Assembly: GCA_963816315.1 (NCBI GenBank)
Contig: CAWFJZ010000040.1
Location: 28,341 to 92,340, forward strand
Direction: 5' to 3'
Origin: CADEEN01 sp963816315
GTDB lineage: Bacteria > Pseudomonadota > Gammaproteobacteria > Burkholderiales > Burkholderiaceae_C
DNA: 64,000 nt
Shown piece after piece: positions 1 through 7,579 of the stretch. The number at the start of each line of letters is the position of its first letter. Within the stretch, counting starts at the first letter, position 1. The notes beneath the pieces are model-generated. The model was given only the letters and a program-made list of their open reading frames with translations. It made no database searches and was not told where the DNA came from. The translations under genes were made by a program, and so were the position numbers.

Positions 1-433
1 CGCACTGAGTGACGCGGCGCGCGGCCGGATCGAGCACGACGCCTTGCGCCGCGAGCACGTCCTGCGGCTGGCCGTGCGCGCGGCGCACCAATGCGCGCAG
101 CCGCGCCGCCAGCTCGTCCAGGTCCACGGGCTTGAGCACGTAGTCGTCGGCGCCGGTGTCGAGGGCGCGCACGCGCTCGGCGACGGCGTCGCGCGCGGTC
201 AGCACCAGCACCGGCAGCGTCGTGCCGGCGCGGCGCACATCGGCCAGCACGTCGATGCCGTCCTTGCGCGGCAGGCCCAGGTCGAGCACCGCGGCGGCGT
301 ACGGGTCGGCGCGCAACTCGCGCTCGGCGACGATGCCGTCACGCACCCAATCGACGGTGAAGCCGCGCTGGCGCAGGCCGGCGCGCAGGCCGTCACCGAG
401 CAGCGGGTCGTCTTCGACGAGCAGGATGCGCAT
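1..433 (-). CDS. OmpR-family response regulator (partial, runs off window)
   Basis: N-terminal receiver domain of an OmpR/PhoB-type regulator, reading leftwards from an ATG at 431-433 and leaving the window after about 144 codons, so the DNA-binding half is not visible. The start MRILLVEDD carries the acidic pocket, LDLGLP holds the phospho-acceptor Asp and DDYVLKP the conserved Lys. It follows the cytochrome b gene by 15 bases on the same strand and is probably the last visible gene of the SHP-DHC-cytochrome b operon. Regulators of the QseB/PmrA type are known partners of that operon, so autoregulation through the CTTAA-type motifs upstream of the SHP gene is plausible. The family is clear; the identity within the family is inferred. 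Confidence 0.88.
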   Translation of the reverse strand, partial: MRILLVEDDPLLGDGLRAGLRQRGFTVDWVRDGIVAERELRADPYAAAVLDLGLPRKDGIDVLADVRRAGTTLPVLVLTARDAVAERVRALDTGADDYVLKPVDLDELAARLRALVRRAHGQPQDVLAAQGVVLDPAARRVTQC

Positions 434-448
434 CGCGCGCGCCGCGGC

Positions 449-1204
449 TCAATCGTCGTCGCGTTTGACGCGCGCGCCGTCGCGCTGCGGCCCCTGCTTC
501 TCGACAGCGGCGGCCGAGCGGCCGTCCACCGGCGCGGCGCCGATCGGCGCCTGCCACTGCCACCACCAAAAGGCGAGCACCGCGGCGAGCATCAGCGCGG
601 CGACGCTGCGCCACGCGTGCGTGATCGCGTCGCGCGGCGTGCCGGGCTTGCGGCCGCTGATCATTGCGCCGACCAGGTTCTCGCGGTGCAGCCAGCTCGA
701 CAGCGCGACCGCGGCCACATGCACGACCACCAGCCCCATCATCGCGTTGGCCGCGCCTTCGTGAAGTGACTCGGTCCAATCGCCCCCCACTTCGTTGTAG
801 GCGGCCCAGCCGGTGACGCTGGCCAGCGCGATCAGCAGCAGCAGGCCGACGATCGCCAGCGCGCCGGCCGGGTTGTGGCCGACGTGATGCTCGGGCTGCC
901 CACGCAGCAGGCTGCCGAGGTAGCGCAGCACCGCGCGCGGCCCGCGCACGAAGTCGGCAAAGCGCGCATGCCGGCTGCCGACGAAGCCCCAGACGATGCG
1001 AAACAGGAGCAGGCCGCCCATCGTGTAGCCGAGCGTGGCGTGCAGCAGCCGCCAGCGTTCGCTCTCGGCCGTGATCCACGCGCCAGCGAAGCTCAGCACG
1101 GTCAGCCAATGGAAGACGCGCACCGGCGCGTCCCACACCAGCACGCGGTTCGCACTCGGGGCCGAGACGATCGTCTCAGCGGGGGATGCGGATGTTGTGT
1201 TCAC
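449..1204 (-). CDS. Cytochrome b561-type membrane diheme cytochrome b
   Basis: A 251-residue inner-membrane cytochrome b of the b561/Ni-hydrogenase b-subunit type. Several hydrophobic segments carry the expected histidines (VFHW near residue 32, LHATLGY, a paired HVGHN, and VVHVAA), which would ligate two b hemes. It probably passes electrons between the quinone pool and the periplasmic cytochromes encoded just upstream. The start overlaps the end of the diheme cytochrome c gene by 29 bases, indicating translational coupling; no closer start is obviously better. In known SHP clusters this third gene is the membrane anchor and electron entry point. The assignment is firm by family, while the physiological donor is inferred. 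Confidence 0.85.
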   Translation of the reverse strand: MNTTSASPAETIVSAPSANRVLVWDAPVRVFHWLTVLSFAGAWITAESERWRLLHATLGYTMGGLLLFRIVWGFVGSRHARFADFVRGPRAVLRYLGSLLRGQPEHHVGHNPAGALAIVGLLLLIALASVTGWAAYNEVGGDWTESLHEGAANAMMGLVVVHVAAVALSSWLHRENLVGAMISGRKPGTPRDAITHAWRSVAALMLAAVLAFWWWQWQAPIGAAPVDGRSAAAVEKQGPQRDGARVKRDDD

Positions 1205-1673
1205 TGAAATCTCCTTGCTCGGCGCGGGTGTGGCAGGCCGCGCAGTTGGACGGACTCTTCACGCTCGGCCGCTGCCACGTTGCGGCAGCCACCTCGCGGT
1301 GTTCGCGCATGAACCACGGCGAGCGGGTGATGCGGTCTTCGGGCGGCAATGCGGCGTTGCCATGCGCCCTAGCGTCAATGGTGGCGTGGGCCTGCAACCA
1401 TTCGCTGATCTGGCTCACCGTTGCTGCATCGAGCGACGCGTCGGTGCCGAAATGGCGCGGCAGATTGGTCATCAGGCGTTGCCACGACGCGGCGGGCAAC
1501 ATCCCCGGCGGGAAAGCGATATGGCACGACGAACACTCCTGCTTGTAGGCGGGCAGCAGCGGCAGGCGGGTGTTGGCGCGCGCGTCGTCGGCGAGTGCCG
1601 GCGCGGCGGCGTACTGCAGCGCCATCGCCGCGGTACACACCGCCGCCAGGCGCTGCCAGTGATGAAGGGCCAT
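1176..1673 (-). CDS. Diheme cytochrome c (DHC)
   Basis: A 165-residue periplasmic cytochrome with a Sec signal peptide ending near ALADD and two CXXCH heme sites: CSSCH near residue 47 and CAACH near residue 143. Length and heme spacing match the DHC protein of the SHP gene cluster known from purple and other proteobacteria, where it reduces the oxygen-binding cytochrome SHP. It sits 13 bases downstream of the SHP gene and overlaps the cytochrome b gene. The gene order SHP, DHC, cytochrome b, response regulator supports the assignment more strongly than any single motif. Confidence 0.85.
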   Translation of the reverse strand: MALHHWQRLAAVCTAAMALQYAAAPALADDARANTRLPLLPAYKQECSSCHIAFPPGMLPAASWQRLMTNLPRHFGTDASLDAATVSQISEWLQAHATIDARAHGNAALPPEDRITRSPWFMREHREVAAATWQRPSVKSPSNCAACHTRAEQGDFSEHNIRIPR

Positions 1674-1686
1674 AGTGGTCGTCCTT

Positions 1687-2100
1687 TCAGGGTTGGAGCG
1701 TCAGCAGCCACGCCAGCACGTCGGCCTTCTCGGCAGCGCTGCATTCGCGGCCGAGCACGTCGTTGCAGTTGCGGCGAAACCATTTCTCGGTCCTGGCCGC
1801 GTCGGCGAAGCGCTCGGCATTGAAGGCCGGCGCCAGCGGCGCGATCGGCTTGCCGGTGCCGGCGTGCTGGCCGGTCTGCGTCGGTGTGGCGCCATGGCAC
1901 GAGGCGCAGCTCCAGTCGCGGCCGTGTTTGTTGACGAACAGTTGCCGGCCGCGCTCGGCCGAGGGCGTGGCGGCGGCAAGGGCGCGATAGCCGGCAAGGG
2001 CGTCGGCGGCAGTCGCGGCTGACGCCAACGGCGCGGCGAGCAGCGCGGCCGCGGCGGCGAACCCGGCCGCAAAGCAAACAGTGATCGAGGCAGACGGCAT
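1687..2100 (-). CDS. SHP-type oxygen-binding monoheme cytochrome c (DUF1924)
   Basis: A 137-residue periplasmic cytochrome with a signal peptide ending near ASAATA and one heme site, CASCH, near residue 67. The C-terminal part has the RNCNDVLGREC pattern: in SHP proteins an Asn replaces the usual Met as sixth heme ligand and two nearby cysteines form a disulfide, and both elements are present here. SHP binds oxygen and NO transiently; its cellular role remains debated. It is the first gene of the minus-strand operon and has a good ribosome site (AAGGAG) before the ATG at 2100. Family assignment is confident because the neighbours are the known SHP partners. Confidence 0.85.
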   Translation of the reverse strand: MPSASITVCFAAGFAAAAALLAAPLASAATAADALAGYRALAAATPSAERGRQLFVNKHGRDWSCASCHGATPTQTGQHAGTGKPIAPLAPAFNAERFADAARTEKWFRRNCNDVLGRECSAAEKADVLAWLLTLQP

Positions 2101-2136
2101 GGTGAATCTCCTTGCTCACCATGCTCGGCGCCGCGC

Positions 2137-2184
2137 CTTATGCCCGTCTTAACGCGGCGCAGCGCGAGATCAGAAGACCTTAAG
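2137..2184. promoter_or_regulatory. PmrA/QseB-like direct repeat upstream of the SHP operon
   Basis: CTTATG at 2137-2142, a five-base spacer, CTTAAC at 2148-2153, and a further CTTAAG at 2179-2184. The hexamer-N5-hexamer layout is that of PmrA/QseB-type regulator boxes. It lies 37 to 84 bases upstream of the SHP start, and an OmpR-type regulator is encoded at the other end of the same operon. An inverted repeat (GGCGCAGCG at 2156-2164 with CGCTGCGCC at 2186-2194) is interleaved. The site is predicted from pattern only. Confidence 0.45.
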
Positions 2185-2251
2185 CCGCTGCGCCGACCAT
2201 GATCCTGCGTCGCCAACGTGCAGGCGCATCGTCCAACCACAAGGAGCCCCC

Positions 2252-2413
2252 ATGCACCCCGAACTCTCGACGTTCCTCAAGACCTTCGCCGGGGTCGTCC
2301 TGATGACGCTGGCGCCGGTGATCCTGACCGCCTTCGTGTCGATGCCCATTTCGTTGGGGCACCACCCCGGCGAGGCGATATCGGCGCAGGCCTCTGCATT
2401 GCGCACGCACTGA
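2252..2413 (+). CDS. Small single-span membrane protein, 53 aa
   Basis: A short reading frame with a strong ribosome site (AAGGAG at 2241-2246, five bases before the ATG). The product starts MHPELSTFLKTFAGVV, has one hydrophobic stretch of about 20 residues (residues 12-33) and a short polar tail ending ALRTH. It does not match a family I can name, but the strong start signal and the clean membrane segment make it a credible small protein. It is divergent from the SHP operon and could share its control region. Its function is unknown. Confidence 0.6.
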   Translation: MHPELSTFLKTFAGVVLMTLAPVILTAFVSMPISLGHHPGEAISAQASALRTH

Positions 2414-2830
2414 AGGCTTGCCGTGAAATTGAGCAGCCGCGCCCAGCGTGGCCGGTTTCCTCGACCTTCTGGGCTCACTTTGGGTCGAGAGCGCAGGTTG
2501 AACGTCGGCTGCGCGGACATCTCGGCGGTGTTGCCTCGGAGAATCGTTGGATGGCCGAACGCTGAAGCGATCGTTTGGGCCTTTTGGCGCCACCGTCCCG
2601 CGGCGTCAGTGCGCGATCAACGTTCCATTCGGAGCTTTGCACCAAGCCCTTCGACTGAGGGAACTTCGCAGGCACGTCCGTACACGATGTCGCGAGGTCA
2701 GCATCGACCCGACCACCTTGCATGGGGTCGGCAGGCTCATGCGCCGGGCGAATGGCCGGCCAAAACCTCACGCCAGCGCGGGCTCGCCGCCGCGCCGAAA
2801 ATCGATCCTGTTGCCAACGAACCATCGCCG
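2414..2830. other. 417-bp stretch with no convincing gene
   Basis: The stretch lies between the small membrane protein and the truncated glyoxalase gene. Its base composition is less GC-rich than the flanks, and reading frames on either strand give arginine-, serine- and proline-rich translations with no recognisable motif. A fragment at about 2645-2660 resembles one arm of the REP-like repeat found at 25.5 and 34.2 kb. Together with the broken glyoxalase next to it, this suggests a rearranged or decayed segment. Confidence 0.5.
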
Positions 2831-3082
2831 ATGAAGTATCTGCACACCATGGTCCGAGTGACCGACCTCGAGGCATCGCTGCGCTTCTACCGCGACGCGC
2901 TCGGCCTCGTCTTGCTGCGGCGGCACGACGTGCCCGCTGGCCGTTTCACGCTCGCCTTCCTTGCCGCCCCGGGCCAGCCCGAAGCGCAGATCGAGCTCAC
3001 CCACAACTGGGACCCCGAGGCCTACACCGGCGGCCGCAGCTTCGGCCACGTGGCGTATGCCGTGGACGATGGATCATGGTGA
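2831..3082 (+). pseudogene. gloA: Lactoylglutathione lyase (glyoxalase I), 3' truncated
   Basis: The 83-residue product matches the first two thirds of bacterial glyoxalase I, which converts the methylglyoxal-glutathione hemithioacetal to lactoylglutathione. It opens MKYLHTMVRVTDLEASLRFY with the first metal-ligand His, and IELTHNWD contains a metal-ligand Glu. It stops just after HVAYAVDD, where intact enzymes (about 130-145 residues) continue with the last metal-ligand Glu. Reading the other two frames past the break does not recover the missing part; the DNA runs straight into the start of the next gene. The gene is therefore deleted at its 3' end rather than frameshifted, unless the assembly is misjoined here. 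Confidence 0.75.
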
Positions 3083-3849
3083 CACCGCGCGACTGGCCGG
3101 CGCACCGCACGGTGGCGCGGCTGCCGGGCTCGCTGCCGATGGGCGGCGTGGTCGATGGCACGCCGATCCACGCCTTCGAGACGCCCGCGGCGGCGCTGAT
3201 GTTCGCGCCCGACGCCGCGCTCGCGCCGACGCGCCACGACATCGAACTCGGCGGCCTGCTCGCCTTCGAGATCCGCCATTTGATCAGCGCCGACGAGGCC
3301 GATGCGATCGTCGAGGCCAGCGAGCGCTTCGGCTACCGCGACGAGGCGCCGGGCATCCAGACGCCGCCGGGCATGCGCATGAACAAGTCGGTGCACTGGG
3401 TGGCCGACCGCACGCTGCTCGACCCGCTGTACGAGCGCATGGCGGCGCTGCTGCCGCCGCACATCGACGGCCTGCGTCTGGTCCCGCGCCTGTCGCAGCG
3501 GCTGAACATGTACCGCTACGACGACGGCAACGTCTTCAACCGCCACACCGACGGCGACTGGCCGGGCTTCGGCCTCAGCGACGACCGGCGCGAGATGCTG
3601 CAATGGGCCGGGCCGCGCTCGTGCCTGACCATGCTGCTCTACCTCAACGGCCCCGAGGACGGCGTGCAAGGCGGCCAGACACGGCTGTTCCGCCCCGACG
3701 GCAGCGCCCACGACGTGACACCGGCCAAGGGCAGCGCGCTGTTCTTCCGCCACGGCTTCGGGCCGCACTCGGTGATGCACGTCGGCCGCCAGGTGCACGG
3801 GCCGGTGCCGAAGTACGTCGCGCGCATCAACGTGATGTACGCCGCGTAG
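3076..3849 (+). CDS. 2-oxoglutarate/Fe(II)-dependent oxygenase (prolyl 4-hydroxylase-like)
   Basis: About 257 residues from an ATG at 3076. The double-stranded beta-helix shows NRHTDGDW with the iron-binding HxD pair, a distal His in RHGFGPHSVMH, and an Arg in ARINVMY suited to the 2-oxoglutarate carboxylate. The middle part (RLSQRLNMYRYDDG) is typical of P4HC-like oxygenases. The substrate is unknown. The start lies inside the last codons of the truncated glyoxalase gene, so its own upstream region may have been lost in the same rearrangement; the first 30 residues or so are the least certain part. Confidence 0.8.
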   Translation: MVTPRDWPAHRTVARLPGSLPMGGVVDGTPIHAFETPAAALMFAPDAALAPTRHDIELGGLLAFEIRHLISADEADAIVEASERFGYRDEAPGIQTPPGMRMNKSVHWVADRTLLDPLYERMAALLPPHIDGLRLVPRLSQRLNMYRYDDGNVFNRHTDGDWPGFGLSDDRREMLQWAGPRSCLTMLLYLNGPEDGVQGGQTRLFRPDGSAHDVTPAKGSALFFRHGFGPHSVMHVGRQVHGPVPKYVARINVMYAA

Positions 3850-3887
3850 CCGAGGGCGCGCGCAGCAGCGCGCGCGCGCCAGTCGCC

Positions 3888-3901
3888 TTGACCTGTGTCA
3901 A
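3888..3901. promoter_or_regulatory. FNR/DNR-type box TTGACCTGTGTCAA
   Basis: A near-perfect dyad, TTGAC-N4-GTCAA, matching the TTGAY-N4-RTCAA consensus of CRP/FNR-family anaerobic and NO regulators. It ends 55 bases before the start of the qNor-like remnant, the position expected for an activator site of a nitric oxide reductase gene. A regulator able to use such sites is encoded at 13038-13778. Confidence 0.7.
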
Positions 3902-3956
3902 AGCGCGCCGGCGCCGATGGCCGAGCATCGGCGCACCCAACACGAGAGGGCGAACC

Positions 3957-4175
3957 ATGTCCACGACGCGCAAACTCTCGCTCGGTCTGGCCGCGCTGTT
4001 GATCGTCGGCTTCGGCGTGCTGCTCTGGATGGGCGGCGAGATCCATCGCCAGGCGCCACCGATGCCGCAGGCCGTGGTCAGCGACAAGGGCGACACGTGG
4101 TTCGTTTTCCGGCTGTGGCTGCCGGCGCGGCGTGAGCCGGTGACGGTGGGGCCGACGGCGCCCGCGGCGCGGTGA
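3957..4175 (+). pseudogene. N-terminal remnant resembling quinol nitric oxide reductase (qNor)
   Basis: A 72-residue product. The first 45 residues, one transmembrane helix followed by GGEIHRQAPPMPQAVV, match the start of single-subunit quinol-oxidising nitric oxide reductases, where this helix leads into the periplasmic domain. The catalytic heme-copper-like core of about 700 residues is absent, and after GDTWF the sequence becomes unrelated and ends. A good FNR/DNR-type box lies just upstream, as expected for a nor promoter. I read it as the 5' scrap of a deleted gene; a small unrelated membrane protein is the alternative. Confidence 0.5.
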
Positions 4176-4567
4176 TTGAGTTCTATCCGCAGATCCGCGC
4201 TGTGCACATCGGCGCGGTGCTGTTCAGCGGTGCGCTGTTCGCATCACGCGGCATCGGCGCGCTGCTCGGTGCGCGCTGGCCGCAAGCGGTGACGGTACGC
4301 TGGCTCAGCATCGGCATCGACACGGTGCTGCTGACGGCGGCGCTGATGCTGCTGAACATCGTGCCCGCAGCGGTGTTCGCCAACCACTGGCTCGGCGTCA
4401 AGCTCGCCTTGCTGGTGGTCTATGTCGTGCTCGGCAGTTTTGCGTTGAAGCGTGCCCGCAGTGCACGTGCTCGCGTGATCTGTTTTGCGGCGGCGGTGCT
4501 GGTGTTCGTCGGCATGTTCGGCATTGCGCGCACGCACCAGCCGTTGGGCTGGTTCGCGCTGCGGTGA
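4172..4567 (+). CDS. SirB2 family membrane protein
   Basis: A 131-residue protein with four hydrophobic segments. It starts at a GTG that overlaps the previous stop (GTGA). The opening FYPQIRAVHIGAVLFSGALF and the later VRWLSIGIDTVLLTAALML are the conserved parts of the SirB2 family, and the ending HQPLGWFALR is also typical. SirB2 proteins are named from a Salmonella invasion-gene locus, but their biochemical role is unknown; in proteobacteria they often sit near respiration genes, as here. The length is normal, so this gene survived the rearrangement that clipped its neighbours. Confidence 0.85.
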   Translation: MIEFYPQIRAVHIGAVLFSGALFASRGIGALLGARWPQAVTVRWLSIGIDTVLLTAALMLLNIVPAAVFANHWLGVKLALLVVYVVLGSFALKRARSARARVICFAAAVLVFVGMFGIARTHQPLGWFALR

Positions 4568-4577
4568 GTGGTATTGC

Positions 4578-4629
4578 CCCCTCTTCCGCACCCGAAGGCA
4601 AAGCCTTCGGCTTCGCGTGCGGGAGAGGG
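4578..4629. terminator. Hairpin between convergent sirB2 and sco genes
   Basis: An imperfect inverted repeat: CCCTCTTCCGCA at 4578-4589 faces TGCGGGAGAGGG at 4618-4629, with a perfect inner stem CCGAAGGC-AAA-GCCTTCGG at 4592-4610. It fills the 70-base gap between two convergent genes and probably serves both as a terminator. There is no U-tract, so it may instead be a dispersed palindromic repeat. Confidence 0.55.
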
Positions 4630-4637
4630 AGTAGAGA

Positions 4638-5204
4638 TCAATGCGGCGCCACGGTGGTCCGTACCTGCTTCAAGAACTGCGGATCGACCGCGCCACTGGT
4701 CTTGTCGCTGCGCGCAACGATGCGACCTTCGGTATCGAGCAGCACCAGCACGCCGGTGTGGTTGACCTCGCCGCCCGCCAGCGGCCGGTAGCGCACGCCG
4801 AGCACGCCGGCGATCGCGCGCAGGTCCGCCGGTTGCGGCTGCACCAGGCTCCAGCGGGTGAGGTCGAGCTGGCGTTTGTCGGCCGTGGCTTTCAACGCGG
4901 CGGGGCCGTCGCGTTGCGGGTCGAGCGAGATCATCAACACGCCCAGGCGCTGGCGTTCATCGGGGCTGAGCTTGCGGTCGAGGTCCTGCACGGTGTCGAT
5001 GATCGTCGGGCAGATGAAGCTGCACGAGGTGTAGAACATCACCACCACCTGCGCCCGGCCGCGCTTGTCGGCGAGTTGCAGCGCGCGGCCGGATTGATCG
5101 ACCAGCGGCGCTTGCAGCGCATAGATCGAATCGCGCGGCAGCGGCGCGGCGAACGCGTTGGACGCGATCAGCAGCGCCAGCGACAGTGCTTTCATGCAAT
5201 GCAT
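4638..5204 (-). CDS. SCO1/SenC/PrrC family copper chaperone
   Basis: A 188-residue exported thioredoxin-fold protein. The ATG at 5204 is preferred because AAAGGAA precedes it by eight bases and the signal peptide (KALSLALLIASNAFA) follows directly. CSFICP is the CxxxCP copper-binding motif and NHTGVL supplies the conserved His. SCO proteins deliver copper to cytochrome oxidase CuA sites or act as periplasmic thiol-disulfide reductases. Placed directly behind nirK-nirV, this one probably helps mature the copper centres of nitrite reductase or of an oxidase. Confidence 0.87.
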   Translation of the reverse strand: MHCMKALSLALLIASNAFAAPLPRDSIYALQAPLVDQSGRALQLADKRGRAQVVVMFYTSCSFICPTIIDTVQDLDRKLSPDERQRLGVLMISLDPQRDGPAALKATADKRQLDLTRWSLVQPQPADLRAIAGVLGVRYRPLAGGEVNHTGVLVLLDTEGRIVARSDKTSGAVDPQFLKQVRTTVAPH

Positions 5205-5217
5205 GACGGTGTTCCTT

Positions 5218-5991
5218 TCAACGCGCACAACGGAAGCCGAGATTGGCCGTGGCATCGGCGCCGTCGAGCGACGACAGCATCGCCACGCGCATCAGCACGG
5301 CGTAGTTCTCGCGGTCGTTCACCGACAGCGCGCCGGCGCCGCAGAATTTGAGCCGGTCGGGGTCGCCCTGGTCGCGGTTGTCGGCCGAGACCAGCAGCGC
5401 GGAGAAGTCGTCCGTCCACTCCCAGACCAGGCCATGCAGATCGCGCACGCCGTAGGCGTTGGGGCGCTGCGTGCCGACCGTCGCCAGCGCGCGCTTCGAC
5501 GGCTGCGAGTACCAGGCGAGGATGCGCTCGCGCCATGCCGGATCGGCGCGCGCATCGCGGCGCTGCTCGTCGGCCGCCGCTGCAACTTCCCACTGCGTCC
5601 AGGTCGGCAGGCGCGCGCCCTGCGCCTTGCAGTACGCGCTGGCGGCGAACCAGCTCACCCAGACCACGGGCTGCTGCGGCAACGCGTTGGCGCCGAGTTC
5701 GGTCGCGCTCTTCCAATGTGACAGATAGCGCTGCTCGGCGAACACACCACCCGCCACCGCGTCGCGCTGCCACTGCGGATGCGCGCGCACGAAGGCCAGG
5801 AAATCCGCATTCGTCACCGGCACGCTCATCAGCGCGAACGGCGCCACGCGCACGCGGCTGCCGCTGTCTTCGTACTTCAGCACCGAGTCGAACTCGCCGC
5901 CGGGCAGCTTGACGAACGTTGCGCCAGCGGCTTGCGCAAAACACACGCCGAGCGACAAGCCGAGCGCGACGATGCAGCGACGCATGGACAT
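5218..5991 (-). CDS. nirV: NirV-like formylglycine-generating-enzyme family protein
   Basis: A 257-residue exported protein of the SUMF1/FGE-sulfatase fold. Conserved elements include FALMSVPVTNADFLAFV, VVWVSWFAASAYC, RLPTWTQWEVAAA, GLVWEWTDDF and NLGFRCAR. Its start overlaps the nirK stop (TGATG), so the two are translationally coupled. A gene of this family directly downstream of copper nitrite reductase is known as nirV; its role is unsettled, possibly maturation. The paired cysteines of true formylglycine-generating enzymes are not obvious, so sulfatase activation is not implied. Confidence 0.82.
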   Translation of the reverse strand: MSMRRCIVALGLSLGVCFAQAAGATFVKLPGGEFDSVLKYEDSGSRVRVAPFALMSVPVTNADFLAFVRAHPQWQRDAVAGGVFAEQRYLSHWKSATELGANALPQQPVVWVSWFAASAYCKAQGARLPTWTQWEVAAAADEQRRDARADPAWRERILAWYSQPSKRALATVGTQRPNAYGVRDLHGLVWEWTDDFSALLVSADNRDQGDPDRLKFCGAGALSVNDRENYAVLMRVAMLSSLDGADATANLGFRCAR

Positions 5992-7496
5992 CAATGCCCC
6001 GCAGCCGCCACCGGCTTGGCCTTGCGGCGCTCGGCCACTTCGGCCTTGGTGATCTTGCCGCCGCCGTTGCCCCAGCTGCCCATGACGTAGGTCAGGATGT
6101 TGGCGACCTCGTCGTCGGTGAGCTGGTTCATCGGCGGCATCACCGAGTTGTAGTCCTGTCCGTTGACCTTGATCGGGCCGGTGAGCCCACCGAGCACGGC
6201 GTCGATGGCGCGCTTCGGATTCGCGGCCAGCCAGTCGGACTTGGCCAGCGGCGGGAACACGCCGGGCAGGCCGGCGCCGTTCGGCTGATGGCAGGTCGAG
6301 CAGGTGCCGGCAAACAGCGCCTGGCCGGCCTTGATCTGCTCTTCGGTCGTCAACGCGCCGCTCTTGGCAGCCTGCGCCGCGGCGGTCACCGCAGCGAGAT
6401 TCGGCAGCGCGCGGTCGCCGAGATAAACCTCATCGACTTCCTTGCCCGAGTAGATGGCCTTGTTCTCCGGGCCCTCGACCTTCAGGATCGCCAGCGCGCC
6501 CTTGTTGAAGGCGCGGAAGATCGAGTGATCGACGAGCACGTAGCTGCCCGGCACTTCGAGATGGAACTCCATCATCGCCGCGCCGCCGGCGGGGATCAGC
6601 GTCGTCTGCACGTTCTCCTGGAACTTGTTGCCGCCTTCGAACCACACCTTGTCGAAGATCTCGCCGATGACGTGAAAGCTCGACACCAGGTTCGGCCCGC
6701 CGTTGCCGACGTACAGCCGCACCGTCTCGCCGGTCTTCGCGGTGATCGCCTTGTCGCCGGTCATCGAGCCTTCGCTGCCGTTGAAGAGCACGTAGGTCGC
6801 GTTTTCGTCGATCGCCTTCTGCATGTCGAACGGCTGCGCGCCCTTCTCGCGGTACTTGCCCATGGTGTAGAAGTCGCCCTGCATCACGTAGTACTCGCGA
6901 TCGACCTTCGGCAAGCCGCCCGGCGGCTCGACCAGGATCAGGCCGTACATGCCGTTGGCCACGTGCATGCCCACCGGCGCGGTCGCGCAGTGATAGACAT
7001 ACAGACCGGCGTTGAGCGCCTTGAACGTGAACTGCGATCGATGCCCCGGCGCGGTGAAGCTCGACGCCGCGCCGCCGCCGGGGCCGGTGACGCCGTGCAG
7101 GTCGATGTTGTGCGGCATCTTCGAATCCGGCGCGTTCTTCAGGTGGAACTCGACCGTGTCGCCCTGGCGCACGCGGATGAAGCTGCCCGGCACCGTGCCG
7201 CCGAAGGTCCAGAAGGTGTAGCTCACGCCTTCGGAGATCGGCATCTCCTTCTCCACCACTTCGAGCTCGACGATCACCTTGGCCGGCGCACTGCGTCCCG
7301 TGGCCGGCGGCACCTTCGGCGGGCTCGTCAACAGCGCCTTCACCGGCTCGCCTTGCGGCGGGCCGAAATCGCCGGTGGCAGCGGCGCTGGCAGGGACGGC
7401 CGATATCGCAACGGGTGGCGCCGGGTTCTCACGCCGCGAACAGCCGGCCGTGAAGACCGCAACGCTCAGACACAGCAGCGCGGCAAGTCGGCTCAT
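5991..7496 (-). CDS. nirK: Copper nitrite reductase with fused C-terminal cytochrome c
   Basis: A 501-residue enzyme reducing nitrite to nitric oxide. The N-terminus is a lipoprotein signal (FTAGC). Two cupredoxin domains follow: PHNIDLHGV and YHCATAPVGMHVANGM supply the type 1 and type 2 copper ligands, and SSFHVIGEIFD and VDHSIFRAFNKG supply the second-domain ligands. After residue 380 a class I cytochrome c domain with CSTCH and a distal Met in VMPPMNQL is fused, giving the three-domain architecture known from Ralstonia pickettii, in which the heme donates electrons to the T1 copper internally. An imperfect FNR-like box lies about 63 bases upstream. It is the only complete denitrification reductase in the window. 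Confidence 0.95.
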   Translation of the reverse strand: MSRLAALLCLSVAVFTAGCSRRENPAPPVAISAVPASAAATGDFGPPQGEPVKALLTSPPKVPPATGRSAPAKVIVELEVVEKEMPISEGVSYTFWTFGGTVPGSFIRVRQGDTVEFHLKNAPDSKMPHNIDLHGVTGPGGGAASSFTAPGHRSQFTFKALNAGLYVYHCATAPVGMHVANGMYGLILVEPPGGLPKVDREYYVMQGDFYTMGKYREKGAQPFDMQKAIDENATYVLFNGSEGSMTGDKAITAKTGETVRLYVGNGGPNLVSSFHVIGEIFDKVWFEGGNKFQENVQTTLIPAGGAAMMEFHLEVPGSYVLVDHSIFRAFNKGALAILKVEGPENKAIYSGKEVDEVYLGDRALPNLAAVTAAAQAAKSGALTTEEQIKAGQALFAGTCSTCHQPNGAGLPGVFPPLAKSDWLAANPKRAIDAVLGGLTGPIKVNGQDYNSVMPPMNQLTDDEVANILTYVMGSWGNGGGKITKAEVAERRKAKPVAAAGH

Positions 7497-7558
7497 GGGG
7501 ATCTCCTCTTTGCAGTTGTTGGTGCCGCGCAGCTTGCGTCGCCGGCGGCGTGCGCGGC

Positions 7559-7572
7559 TTGCGCGAAGTCAA
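7559..7572. promoter_or_regulatory. Imperfect FNR-like box upstream of nirK
   Basis: TTGCGCGAAGTCAA: the right half (GTCAA) is canonical and the left half is TTGCG instead of TTGAC. It lies 63 bases before the nirK start. The same TTGCG half appears in the boxes at 13891 and 24292, which suggests a local variant recognised by the same regulator. Confidence 0.45.
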
Positions 7573-7579
7573 GCGGCGA

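Noticed and set aside
2475..2876. A 133-codon minus-strand frame upstream of gloA
   Set aside because: Its product is basic and Ser/Pro-rich without motifs, and it crosses the gloA start antisense; it is more likely decayed DNA.
5218..5991. True formylglycine-generating enzyme for a sulfatase
   Set aside because: No sulfatase gene is near, the active-site Cys pair is not evident, and the coupling to nirK points to NirV.
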